Source: Sphingobacteriia bacterium
GTDB lineage: Bacteria > Bacteroidota > Bacteroidia > Chitinophagales > Chitinophagaceae
Direction of reading: 5' to 3'
Assembly (NCBI GenBank): GCA_017304675.1
Contig: JAFKLS010000020.1
Location: forward strand, 180,300 to 244,299
DNA: 64,000 bases
Positions 18,503 through 27,321 of this stretch are shown here, one piece after another. The stretch's first letter is position 1. Every line of letters begins with the position of its first letter. Under the pieces are notes generated by a model. The model did not search any database. It saw only the letters and a program-made list of their open reading frames with translations, and had not been told where the DNA came from. The translations under genes and the position numbers were made by a program.

Positions 18503-21500
18503 ATGATCAAGTTCTTAAAAAGCGTCATAGCGTTTTCGCTAAAAAATAAATATTTTGTTCTTATCTCCTCATTAGTCTTAATAGTGTCAGGCGTAATCGT
18601 TTTTAAAGATATGCCCATTGAGGCTTTCCCGGATGTTACCAATACAGAGATAAGTATCATTACACAATGGCCGGGCAGAAGTGCAGAAGAAGTAGAAAAA
18701 TTTGTAACCATACCGATAGAGATAGCCATGAACCCGGTACAACACAAGATCAGTTTAAGATCTACTTCCATTTTCGGGCTATCTTATGTAAAACTTATTT
18801 TCGACGATGAAACCAAAGACCCTCAGGCAAGGCAGCAGGTAATGAACTTATTGCAAAACGCCAATCTGCCAAGCGGTTTACAACCTTCTGTACAACCGCC
18901 AACGGGGCCTACCGGCGAAATATTCAGGTATTCTCTAAGAAGCAAAGTAAGAGATGTAAGAGAATTAAAAACCATACAGGACTGGGTGGTTGACAGAAGA
19001 TTAAGGGCCGTTCCGGGCGTAGGAGATATTGTAAGCTTTGGTGGTAAAACAAAGTCCTACGAAATAAAAGTAAATCCGGAAAAACTCACTTCTTTAGGCA
19101 TTACACCCTTAGATGTATTTACGGCTGTACAGAAAACAAATATTAATATCGGCGGAGATATCATCATTCAAAACAACCAGGCCTATGTGGTAAGAGGTAT
19201 TGGTTTATTGAACGATATTAATGAGATCAGGAATATCGTTATCATGAACAATAACGGTGTGCCTGTTTTAGTAAAAGACGTAGCAGAAGTAGAAATTTCA
19301 AACGTACCAAGGCTGGGCTGGGTAGCCCGGGCAGACGGCTTGAAAGATGCAAAAGGCAACAGAACAATAACAGATGAGCCAGACGTAGTGGAAGCCATTG
19401 TATTAATGCGTAAAGGCGAAAATCCATCAAGGGTGGTAGAATCTGTTAAAAAACAAGTTGAAAAGTTAAACAGTGTAGTATTGCCTGCCGATACTAAAAT
19501 TGTTCCCTATTACGACCGGTCTGACCTGATTGAATATGCCACACATACCGTATTACATAACCTGATTGAAGGTATTCTATTGGTTACTTTACTGGTATCG
19601 TTATTCATGTTCAATTGGCGAACCACCCTTATTGTTTCCATCATCATACCAATGGCATTATTGTTTGCATTTATTTGTTTAAACCTGATGGGTATGAGCG
19701 CCAATTTGCTTTCATTAGGTGCTGTTGATTTTGGGATTATCATAGACGGAGCAGTGGTAATGGTAGAAGGTATGTTTGTACTGCTTGATCATAAGGCCAA
19801 AGAAGTGGGTATGGATCGCTTTAATAAAATTGCCAAACTGGGATTAATTAAAAACCAGGGAGCACAATTGGGTAAAGCTATCTTCTTCGCCAAAGTAATC
19901 ATCATCACCGGTCTATTACCCATTTTCGCATTCCAGAAAGTAGAAGGTAAAATGTTCTCCCCTCTTGCATACACTTTGGGTTTTGCATTGTTAGGAGCAT
20001 TAATTACTACGCTTACTTTGGTTCCTGTTTTAATTAGTTTGCTGCTTCGTAAAAATGTTCATGAAAAACACAACCCTTTTGTGCACCATTTAACGGGCAT
20101 TATGCTGAAAGGATTCTCTTTCTGTTTCAAAAAGAGGAAAGTTGTTATTCCTATTGCCTTGCTGGCAATGGTATTAGGTATTTATTCCTTTAAATATTTA
20201 GGATCGGAGTTTTTACCTGAACTGAATGAAGGCTCTATCTGGTTGCGTATTCAAACACCTTATAGTATATCGTTAGATAAATCTGTTGAAATATCTACCA
20301 AAGCAAGGAAAATACTAATGGAATTTCCGGAAGTGAAATATTGCGTATCGCAAACAGGAAGGCCCGATGATGGTACAGATGTGGCGGGCTTTTACAATAA
20401 CGAGTTTTCTGTAATGCTTTATCCTGAATCTGACTGGAACCCACACATCAGCAAAGAAGATCTCATAGATCAAATGAATAAAAAACTCTCCATATTACCC
20501 GGTGTGAATTTAAATTTCTCACAGCCTATTATGGATAACGTGGAAGAAGCTGTATCTGGTGTAAAAGGTTCCATTTGCGTAAAAGTGTATGGTGATTCTT
20601 TGAACTATATGGAAGATAAAATTCACGATGTATTCGAAATACTGAAAGATGTACGAGGCATTGAAGATTTAGGTGAGATACATAATATAGGCCAGCCTGA
20701 ATTAGATATTAACCTTAACCAGCAAAAAATGGCGCAGTACGGAGTGGCAACAGCCGATGCCAATTCAGTGATCTCCATGGCCATTGGCGGCGCTGCAGCC
20801 TCTACCCTATATGAGGGTATCAGAACCTTCGATATAAGGGTACGCCTTCCGCAAGATTTCAGGAAAACACCTGAAGATATTGGTAACTTGTTGGTTCCAA
20901 CCATGACTGGTTCAAAAGTTCCAATTAAAGAAATCGCATCCATAACGCAAAAAACAGGGCCTTGTTTAATATTCAGAGATGATAATGAACGATATTCTGC
21001 TTTGAAATTCTCTGTAAGAGGCAGAGATATGGGTAGCACCATTGCCGAAGCACAGGAAAGAGTAAATGCTAAGGTTAACCTTAAAAGAGGTTATACCATG
21101 GCATGGCAAGGCGATTTTGAAAACCAGAAAAGAGCTGAAAGAAGGTTAACACAGGTTGTTCCTATAAGTTTGGCATTAATCTTTTTGTTACTCTTTGCCA
21201 TGTTTGGCAACTTAAAAGATGCCGGATTGGTTTTCCTGAATGTTCCTTTTGCCATTGTAGGGGGCTTGGTTGCATTGCATGTAACGGGTACCAATTTCAG
21301 CATTTCGGCGGGTATCGGTTTTATTGCCCTATTTGGCATCTGTATTCAAGACGGAGTTTTGCTGATCACGGTTTTTAAACAAAATCTTGAAAAAATAAAA
21401 GGGCAAAGCAACTCACTATACAGCGCCATTAAATTGGGGGTTAACTCACGGATAAGACCTGTAATGATGACTGCATTAATGGCTGCCATCGGCTTATTCC

Positions 21501-21679
21501 CCGCTGCCATTTCACATGGTATAGGATCTGAAAGTTCAAGGCCTTTAGCCAGAGTGGTAATAGGTGGTATCTTATGTGCCATGATTTTTTCACTTTGGGT
21601 ATTTCCGCTCATCTTTAACTGGGCCTATCGCAATGTTGATAAGAAACATGCCGAGCCTGTTACAGACGATAAAATGTAA
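18503..21679 (+). CDS. czcA: CzcA-type heavy-metal RND efflux pump, copy 2
   Basis: 1,058 residues, close to copy 1 throughout. Seen: MPIEAFPDVTNTEISIITQW signature near the N-terminus; helix 4 DFGIIIDGAVVMVE with Asp409, Asp415 and Glu422, again the divalent-cation group; long segments identical to copy 1 (for example GSEFLPELNEGSIW and MDNVEEAVSGVKGSIC, one or no change). It lacks the Gly-rich insertion of copy 1. A very strong terminator follows, then a two-component system, which probably controls one or both operons by analogy with CzcRS/CusRS. Confidence 0.94.
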   Translation: MIKFLKSVIAFSLKNKYFVLISSLVLIVSGVIVFKDMPIEAFPDVTNTEISIITQWPGRSAEEVEKFVTIPIEIAMNPVQHKISLRSTSIFGLSYVKLIFDDETKDPQARQQVMNLLQNANLPSGLQPSVQPPTGPTGEIFRYSLRSKVRDVRELKTIQDWVVDRRLRAVPGVGDIVSFGGKTKSYEIKVNPEKLTSLGITPLDVFTAVQKTNINIGGDIIIQNNQAYVVRGIGLLNDINEIRNIVIMNNNGVPVLVKDVAEVEISNVPRLGWVARADGLKDAKGNRTITDEPDVVEAIVLMRKGENPSRVVESVKKQVEKLNSVVLPADTKIVPYYDRSDLIEYATHTVLHNLIEGILLVTLLVSLFMFNWRTTLIVSIIIPMALLFAFICLNLMGMSANLLSLGAVDFGIIIDGAVVMVEGMFVLLDHKAKEVGMDRFNKIAKLGLIKNQGAQLGKAIFFAKVIIITGLLPIFAFQKVEGKMFSPLAYTLGFALLGALITTLTLVPVLISLLLRKNVHEKHNPFVHHLTGIMLKGFSFCFKKRKVVIPIALLAMVLGIYSFKYLGSEFLPELNEGSIWLRIQTPYSISLDKSVEISTKARKILMEFPEVKYCVSQTGRPDDGTDVAGFYNNEFSVMLYPESDWNPHISKEDLIDQMNKKLSILPGVNLNFSQPIMDNVEEAVSGVKGSICVKVYGDSLNYMEDKIHDVFEILKDVRGIEDLGEIHNIGQPELDINLNQQKMAQYGVATADANSVISMAIGGAAASTLYEGIRTFDIRVRLPQDFRKTPEDIGNLLVPTMTGSKVPIKEIASITQKTGPCLIFRDDNERYSALKFSVRGRDMGSTIAEAQERVNAKVNLKRGYTMAWQGDFENQKRAERRLTQVVPISLALIFLLLFAMFGNLKDAGLVFLNVPFAIVGGLVALHVTGTNFSISAGIGFIALFGICIQDGVLLITVFKQNLEKIKGQSNSLYSAIKLGVNSRIRPVMMTALMAAIGLFPAAISHGIGSESSRPLARVVIGGILCAMIFSLWVFPLIFNWAYRNVDKKHAEPVTDDKM

Positions 21680-21693
21680 ACTCATTTCACATA

Positions 21694-21740
21694 CCTATAC
21701 AAAAAGAAGCAGCCATAATAGCTGCTTCTTTTTGTATAGG
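21694..21740 (+). terminator. Strong intrinsic terminator after czcA copy 2
   Basis: A perfect 20-bp inverted repeat (21694-21713 with 21721-21740) with a 7-nt loop. The core GAAGCAGC/GCTGCTTC is followed by T5 inside the right arm and preceded by A5 in the left arm, so it can act in both directions. Confidence 0.92.
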
Positions 21741-21858
21741 CGAGTTGCGAATAATATGTTTTGCCAATTTCATTACTGGTTACACATCATTTTCATGAAA
21801 AGAAACTTCTACACATGCAATTGATATTTGAGCTTACTTTTACACAATCATTAATAGC

Positions 21859-22545
21859 ATGTTACAGATTTTATTGATAGAAGATGATGCACGAATTGCA
21901 GAGCTTACCAAGAAAGGGCTGGAAGAACAGGGCTTTGCTGTAACGCTAGCTTACGATGGTTTGCTTGGCAGGAAAATAGCCATAACCAATACTTTCGATA
22001 TTATTATTACCGACATCATCCTCCCTAATATAAGCGGGCTCGACCTATGCAAAGAGATCAGAAGCCTCAAACCATCTATTCCCATCATCATGCTAACAGC
22101 ATTGGGCGCTACTGACGATAAGATAGAAGGCTTTGATGCCGGTGCCGATGATTATCTGGTAAAGCCTTTTGAGCTGCGGGAGTTGGTAGTTCGCATCCGT
22201 GCACTATTAAAACGCACAGCCAGCAACAGTACAAATGCTTTCGGGTTTCTTTTGAAATATGATGATATTGAAATGAACCTGCATACTAAAATTGTAAAAC
22301 GCAACGGCAAAGAAATAGCACTTACTCCCAAAGAATTGAAGCTGCTGGAATATATGCTTAAAAACCCCGAAAGGGTATTGAGCAGAACCGAGATTGCCGA
22401 AAAAGTTTGGGAAACCACGTTTGATACAGGTACCAATTTTATTGATGTGTATATTAATTATTTGAGGAAAAAAATAGATAAGGATTTTTCAGCAAAACTT
22501 ATTCATACCAAACCTGGCCTGGGTTTTATTCTTAAAAAGAGTTAA
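21859..22545 (+). CDS. OmpR/PhoB-family response regulator (metal-efflux associated)
   Basis: 228 residues. Seen: receiver with acidic pocket IEDD (8-10), phosphoacceptor Asp52 in IIITDIILP, Thr/Lys switch residues (MLTALG, LVKPFE), then an OmpR winged helix with LTPKELKLLEYMLKNPERV and YINYLRKKID. The sensor kinase starts 2 nt after its stop, so the two are co-translated. It lies right behind the second czc operon; CzcR/CusR regulators in other bacteria sit likewise. Target promoters are not identified; no repeated operator was found upstream of the two czc operons by eye. Confidence 0.9.
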   Translation: MLQILLIEDDARIAELTKKGLEEQGFAVTLAYDGLLGRKIAITNTFDIIITDIILPNISGLDLCKEIRSLKPSIPIIMLTALGATDDKIEGFDAGADDYLVKPFELRELVVRIRALLKRTASNSTNAFGFLLKYDDIEMNLHTKIVKRNGKEIALTPKELKLLEYMLKNPERVLSRTEIAEKVWETTFDTGTNFIDVYINYLRKKIDKDFSAKLIHTKPGLGFILKKS

Positions 22546-22547
22546 CC

Positions 22548-23936
22548 ATGCAAATAAAAACAAGGCTTACCATATTGTTTACCATACTTGTGGCAACATT
22601 GTTACTGGTATTTGCATTAACTATTTACTATACATCGTCTAAAACAAGGGAAGAAGAATATTTTAAGCGGTTAAAGCAGCAGGCTTCTATTAAAGCCAGC
22701 TTACTGTTTGATAGCAAGATTGCCCCCAATGTGCTGCAAACCATTTACAAGAAATCCAACAATACCCTTTTTCTGGAAGAAGTGGCCATTTACGATACAT
22801 CGTTTCATTTATTGTACCACGATGCCGTTGATATTGATAAAGTGAAAGAAACCCGGCCATTGATAGACAGCATCATTTCATTAAAAGAAATCAATTTTTA
22901 TATAAAAGAATTGCAGGTAGTAGGCATTTTATATGAACACAACGGAACCCCTTATATTATAACGGCAGCAGCAATAGATAACTTTGGCTATGCCAAGCTA
23001 TCTAAACTAAAAAACACTTTGCTTGCCGCATTTGCCATTGCAATTGTTATCACTTTTTTTGTAGGGTTATTCTTAGCCCGGCAGGCATTGCAGCCCTTTG
23101 CCAAAATTGTAAATAAAGTAAAAAATATAACTGCCAGGAACCTGGATCTGAGGATTGATGAGGGAAACAGAAAAGATGAAGTGGCTGCTTTGGCCATAAC
23201 CTTTAATGAAATGCTCAACAGGCTGGAAGAGTCTTTTGATGCACAGAAACAATTTGTTTCCAACATTTCCCATGAGCTTAGAACGCCATTAACTGCAATG
23301 CTTGCAGAGTTGCAATTAATGGCTCAAAAAACAAGAAGCATAGAAGAATACAGGCTCGCCAATCAGCACCTTATTTTAGATACCCAAAAACTGATACGCC
23401 TCTCTAACAGTTTACTCGATTTTGCAAAAGCGAACTACGATACCGGACAAATTGCTTTTAAAGAGTTAAGGATTGACGAGATATTACTCGATGCCCAGAA
23501 AGATGTACTGCATAACCAGGCCGGCCATACTGTAAAAATTGTTTTTGAAAAAGAAATTGAAGAAGATGATTATATTTCTTTAAAAGGAAACGAATACCTG
23601 TTGAAAACGGCTTTTATCAATTTAATGGAAAACGGCTGCAAGTTCTCTGCCAACCACCAGAGCAGTGTTTTCATCAGCTATAATGATAAAAATACAATAT
23701 TAAAGTTTACAGACGAAGGCATAGGCATTGCAGAAGAAGAACTGCAACATATTTTTGATCCCTTCTACCGGGGCAATAATAAAAAATTTGTAGATGGTAA
23801 TGGCATTGGCCTTGCACTTACCAAACGCATCATTCAAATTCATAACGGAAATATCTCGGTTAGCTCTGTGGTTAACAAAGGCACTACTTTCACAGTATCC
23901 CTCCCCCATTTATTCGTTCAAAGCGCTGCTTTCTAA
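22548..23936 (+). CDS. Sensor histidine kinase paired with the 21859 regulator
   Basis: 462 residues. Seen: membrane helix at about 5-28, a periplasmic sensor region of about 130 residues, second helix near 160-180, HAMP linker (LARQALQPFAKIVNKV ... AALAITFNEMLNRLEE), dimerisation box with ISHELRTPLTAM, and HATPase_c with N box NLMENGCKF, G1 FTDEGIGI and G2 GNGIGLALTKRI. This is the layout of CusS/CzcS-type kinases. No obvious Cys/His metal cluster in the periplasmic part, so the signal is unknown. Last gene of the unit. Confidence 0.91.
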   Translation: MQIKTRLTILFTILVATLLLVFALTIYYTSSKTREEEYFKRLKQQASIKASLLFDSKIAPNVLQTIYKKSNNTLFLEEVAIYDTSFHLLYHDAVDIDKVKETRPLIDSIISLKEINFYIKELQVVGILYEHNGTPYIITAAAIDNFGYAKLSKLKNTLLAAFAIAIVITFFVGLFLARQALQPFAKIVNKVKNITARNLDLRIDEGNRKDEVAALAITFNEMLNRLEESFDAQKQFVSNISHELRTPLTAMLAELQLMAQKTRSIEEYRLANQHLILDTQKLIRLSNSLLDFAKANYDTGQIAFKELRIDEILLDAQKDVLHNQAGHTVKIVFEKEIEEDDYISLKGNEYLLKTAFINLMENGCKFSANHQSSVFISYNDKNTILKFTDEGIGIAEEELQHIFDPFYRGNNKKFVDGNGIGLALTKRIIQIHNGNISVSSVVNKGTTFTVSLPHLFVQSAAF

Positions 23937-23992
23937 TAAATTTCTAATAATATTCTATCTGTTCTCTAACAGCGTATTCTTTATAACAGCAC

Positions 23993-24000
23993 TACTTTTG
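23993..24000 (+). promoter_or_regulatory. -7 box of the mgtA operon (TACTTTTG)
   Basis: An exact TAnnTTTG match. A start near 24005 gives an AT-rich leader of about 36 nt before the ATG-ATG of the 18-codon leader ORF. Confidence 0.5.
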
Positions 24001-24040
24001 CACTGCGTTAAAGAAATACATATTTTTTAACAAAACAAAA

Positions 24041-24097
24041 ATGATGGATACACATCCTCCAAGTAGTAAACAAAATTATTCACAGGCCTGCTGTTAA
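24041..24097 (+). CDS. Putative 18-residue leader peptide of the mgtA operon
   Basis: An ORF of 18 codons plus stop that opens with two ATG codons after an A-rich stretch, the usual Bacteroidota initiation context. The peptide is MMDTHPPSSKQNYSQACC. Its stop lies 3 nt before a 49-nt hairpin that ends at the next gene's ATG, so a ribosome reaching this stop would cover the base of that hairpin. In enterobacteria the mgtL leader, which has acidic and Pro codons, controls mgtA; the early Asp and Pro-Pro here are a loose parallel, not homology. Translation is unproven. Confidence 0.4.
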   Translation: MMDTHPPSSKQNYSQACC

Positions 24098-24100
24098 ATA

Positions 24101-24149
24101 GGTGCTTTGGTTAGCCCTGTTGAAGCAGAGGCTTTAAAACCTAAGTACC
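24101..24149 (+). promoter_or_regulatory. Structured leader hairpin directly before a start codon
   Basis: Nested pairing: GGTGCTT 24101-24107 with AAGTACC 24143-24149; GGTT 24109-24112 with AACC 24138-24141; AGCC 24113-24116 with GGCT 24130-24133; CTG 24117-24119 with CAG 24126-24128, loop TTGAAG. About 18 pairs, one of them G-U. The 3' arm touches the ATG at 24150. No T run follows, so it is not a terminator. Not an M-box that I recognise. Confidence 0.55.
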
Positions 24150-24353
24150 ATGTTCAAATTCATTTTTTCACTTCACGGTGCTAAAACAAAACAAAAGCTT
24201 TATCAATTCCCTATGGGAGAAGAAGCTAATCCATTTATTGCCGCCAACCAAAAGGCAGCAGGTGCCGATCGTTTCTCTACCGCTCCTAAAGTGTACATGC
24301 CAAGGCATTATCTTTTAAAGAGCAGAAGAAATAAAAAACACATACTTGTTTAA
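24150..24353 (+). CDS. Small basic soluble protein in the mgtA operon, unknown
   Basis: 67 residues, not recognised. Seen: a slightly hydrophobic N-terminus (MFKFIFSLHG) too short for a membrane helix, Gly/Ala/Asn-rich centre, and a strongly basic end (HYLLKSRRNKKHILV); predicted pI high. No Cys. It starts directly at the end of the leader hairpin, is followed after 12 nt by a second small ORF, and then by mgtA after 5 nt more. The tight packing suggests a translated operon member; a regulatory or accessory role to MgtA is inference. Confidence 0.55.
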   Translation: MFKFIFSLHGAKTKQKLYQFPMGEEANPFIAANQKAAGADRFSTAPKVYMPRHYLLKSRRNKKHILV

Positions 24354-24365
24354 ACCAAATATTGT

Positions 24366-24563
24366 ATGAGAAAAAGAAATAACTGGTTACCGGCAATCAT
24401 TATCATGATGATTATTGTTTATCTGGCCGATGCACTTGTAAATGAGCATAACGAGTCGTTCAGAATTATGTCGCTTGCAAAACAGATTACCATAGCAATG
24501 ATCATCATGGTATTTGTATTATTCATTCAGTTATTCATTCATAAACACAATTCTCAAAAATAA
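24366..24563 (+). CDS. Small two-helix membrane protein upstream of mgtA
   Basis: 65 residues, no family recognised. Seen: basic start MRKRNNW, a first hydrophobic segment at 8-25 (LPAIIIMMIIVYLADALV), a polar link with NEHNESFR, a second segment at about 40-57 (ITIAMIIMVFVLFIQLFI) and a polar tail HKHNSQK. The ends probably face the cytoplasm. It ends 5 nt before mgtA. Small membrane partners of Mg2+ ATPases are known elsewhere (MgtR, MgtS in enterobacteria), but no sequence likeness to them is seen. Confidence 0.65.
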   Translation: MRKRNNWLPAIIIMMIIVYLADALVNEHNESFRIMSLAKQITIAMIIMVFVLFIQLFIHKHNSQK

Positions 24564-24568
24564 CCAGC

Positions 24569-27271
24569 ATGCTTTCAGCAGTAAAAGACAATATAAAAAG
24601 TAAGTTTTCATTTTCAGGCAATGGAAATGGCAGCCATGAAGAAGCATTAAAACTGAAAGTTGCCAGTAAGAGTGACCATGATTATGTTTTTACCCTGATG
24701 GATTCTCAGATGACAGGCTTACAATCGTTTCAGGTAGAAGACAAATTGCAATTGTTTGGCCTAAATGAAGTACATCACGAAAAAGCGCCATCCTGGTTAC
24801 GCCAATTGGTTCAGTCCTTCATCAATCCCTTTATTGGTATTCTCATTATCATCGCAATCGTATCGCTCATAACAGATGTTTGGCTTGCCAAACCCGGCGA
24901 AGAAGAATATAAGACTGCCGTTGTTGTAGGCATTATGGTAATGATCAGTTCTTTACTCCGCTTTATACAGGAATATCGTAGCAACAGGGCAGCGGAACAA
25001 TTAAAAAGCATGGTTAAAACCACTGCCACAGTATTAAGAAAAGAGGAAGGGAAAATAGAAATAGACATAAAAAAACTGGTTCCGGGAGACATTATTTTTC
25101 TGTCTGCCGGAGATATGATACCTGCAGACTGCCGGCTTATTCTTTCGAAAGACCTGTTTGTTAGTGAAAGTATGCTTACAGGAGAATCTTTACCAGTAGA
25201 AAAAAGAAACCTCGCCATCCGCAATGCAGAGTCTAAATCTCCTTTAGAATTAGAGAACATTTGTTTTATGGGAACAAATGTTGTAAGTGGCTCGGCAACT
25301 GCAATAGTTATTAATACAGGCAATCATACCTACTTTGGCTCGTTGAGCAAAACATTAATAGGAAAAAGAGCTGAAACCAGTTTTGATAAGGGCGTAAACA
25401 AAGTGAGTTTTTTATTGATCAAGTTTATGCTTATCATGGTACCACTGGTATTTCTCATTAACGGACTTACCAAACATGACTGGATGGAAGCTTTCCTTTT
25501 TGCAGTAGCTATTGCAGTAGGGTTAACTCCTGAAATGCTGCCCATGATTGTTACCGCCAATCTTGCGAAAGGTGCTGTTAATATGAGCAAAAGAAAAGTG
25601 ATTGTTAAAAGGTTAAACGCTATTCAAAACATTGGTGCTATGGATGTGTTCTGCACCGATAAAACCGGCACACTTACATTAGACAAAATTGTATTGGAAA
25701 GGCATTTAAATATTTTTGGAGATGATGATGAAGAAGTATTAAAATGGGCATACCTCAACAGCTTTCATCAAACAGGATTAAAAAATTTGTTAGACCATGC
25801 GGTACTGGAACATATAGAACTACACGATTACCTGAAAGTAGAAGAATATTTTTTAAAGGTAGATGAAATACCATTCGACTTTCACCGTCGCCGCATGTCT
25901 GTGGTATTGCAACAGCGTAACGGCAAACACTTACTGATTTGTAAAGGTGCTGTAGAAGAAATGCTTGACCTCTGCAGCCATGCATTTGATCCCGGAGAAA
26001 ACAGGCAGCTGCATATTGAGAACGACAGCATTATACCTATGGATGAAAAAATGCGTGAAATTATCTTAAACACTTCTAAAAGGCTCAACGAAGAAGGCCT
26101 GAGGGTATTATTGGTAGCTATAAAAGAATTTGATGACAGAGCCCTTACCTATTCTGTAGAAGATGAAAAAGATATGGTGCTAACAGGTTTCATCGGTTTT
26201 TTAGACCCTGCCAAGCCTACTGCCAAAAGTTCTATAGAAGCATTACAGAAATTGGGTGTTACCATAAAAGTACTTACAGGAGATAACGAAATAGTTACTA
26301 AAAAGATTTGCCGCGATGTAGGGATTAATTATAATAGAATTTTATTGGGTACTGAGCTGGAGAAAATGAGTGATGAAGAATTGCAGTTACAGATAGACGA
26401 TATTTCTATATTGGCCAAACTAAGCCCGATTCAAAAATCGAGAGTGGTTAAAGTGCTGCAATCAAAAGGGCATACGGTTGGCTTCATGGGTGATGGCATT
26501 AACGATGCTGCCGCACTAAAAGATGCAGATGTAGGCATTAGCGTAGACACGGCTGTTGATATTGCAAAAGAAAGTGCAGATATTATTTTACTTGAAAAAG
26601 ACCTGATGGTATTGCGCAAAGGCGTGATATACGGGAGAAGAACTTTTGGCAACATTATTAAATACATTAAGATGACAGCAAGCAGCAATTTTGGCAATAT
26701 GTTCAGTATGCTGGGAGCCAGTGCGCTGCTGCCGTTCTTGCCTATGTTGCCTGTTCAGATATTAATCAACAATCTTCTGTACGATATATCGCAGGTTTCT
26801 ATTCCGTGGGATAAGATGGATGAAGAGTTTTTGCAAAAGCCAAAGAAATGGGACGCTTCAGGTATTCAAAAATTCATGGTATTTATAGGCCCTATCAGTT
26901 CCATTTTCGATTATGCTACATTTGCTTTGATGTGGTTTTTCTTTAAATGCACTTCACCTGCACATCAAAGCTTATTTCAAACAGGTTGGTTCATAGAAAG
27001 CCTGCTTTCACAAACACTAATAGTACACATGATCAGAACAAGGAGAATCCCGTTTATTCAAAGCTGGGCTTCTACACCGGTGGTAGCATTAACTTCTATC
27101 ATTATGCTAATAGGCATTATTATACCTTTTACACCTTTTGCAGAGGGATTAAAAATGCAGCCGCTTCCATTTAGTTTCTTTCCCTGGCTGATTCTTATTT
27201 TAACCTGCTATTGTGTATTAACGCAACTGATTAAAAACTGGTACATAAAAAAATTCAGTCAATGGCTCTAA
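24569..27271 (+). CDS. mgtA: Mg2+-importing P-type ATPase (MgtA/MgtB type, P3B)
   Basis: A 900-residue P-type ATPase that takes up Mg2+ with ATP. Seen: cation-ATPase N-terminal domain; actuator TGES at 204-207; VGLTPEMLPMIVTANLAKGA in helix 4, typical of MgtA; phosphorylation motif CTDKTGTLT with Asp364; KGAVEEMLDLC in the nucleotide domain; hinge GDGINDAAALKDADVGISV with Asp642; and late QILINNLLYDISQ helices. Length and motifs match MgtA/MgtB. Preceded by two small ORFs and a structured leader, followed by a porin after 50 nt. A second Mg2+ transporter, MgtE, is encoded at 57478-58851. Confidence 0.94.
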   Translation: MLSAVKDNIKSKFSFSGNGNGSHEEALKLKVASKSDHDYVFTLMDSQMTGLQSFQVEDKLQLFGLNEVHHEKAPSWLRQLVQSFINPFIGILIIIAIVSLITDVWLAKPGEEEYKTAVVVGIMVMISSLLRFIQEYRSNRAAEQLKSMVKTTATVLRKEEGKIEIDIKKLVPGDIIFLSAGDMIPADCRLILSKDLFVSESMLTGESLPVEKRNLAIRNAESKSPLELENICFMGTNVVSGSATAIVINTGNHTYFGSLSKTLIGKRAETSFDKGVNKVSFLLIKFMLIMVPLVFLINGLTKHDWMEAFLFAVAIAVGLTPEMLPMIVTANLAKGAVNMSKRKVIVKRLNAIQNIGAMDVFCTDKTGTLTLDKIVLERHLNIFGDDDEEVLKWAYLNSFHQTGLKNLLDHAVLEHIELHDYLKVEEYFLKVDEIPFDFHRRRMSVVLQQRNGKHLLICKGAVEEMLDLCSHAFDPGENRQLHIENDSIIPMDEKMREIILNTSKRLNEEGLRVLLVAIKEFDDRALTYSVEDEKDMVLTGFIGFLDPAKPTAKSSIEALQKLGVTIKVLTGDNEIVTKKICRDVGINYNRILLGTELEKMSDEELQLQIDDISILAKLSPIQKSRVVKVLQSKGHTVGFMGDGINDAAALKDADVGISVDTAVDIAKESADIILLEKDLMVLRKGVIYGRRTFGNIIKYIKMTASSNFGNMFSMLGASALLPFLPMLPVQILINNLLYDISQVSIPWDKMDEEFLQKPKKWDASGIQKFMVFIGPISSIFDYATFALMWFFFKCTSPAHQSLFQTGWFIESLLSQTLIVHMIRTRRIPFIQSWASTPVVALTSIIMLIGIIIPFTPFAEGLKMQPLPFSFFPWLILILTCYCVLTQLIKNWYIKKFSQWL

Positions 27272-27321
27272 AGTAGGAGCACCTTAAACATTCATCACTT
27301 AAACATGTAAAGCACAAAGAC

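Noticed and set aside
23993..24149. M-box or other known Mg2+/Mn2+ riboswitch before mgtA
   Set aside because: Only about 150 nt, a single nested hairpin, and none of the conserved M-box or yybP-ykoY sequences I know; kept only as an unnamed leader structure.
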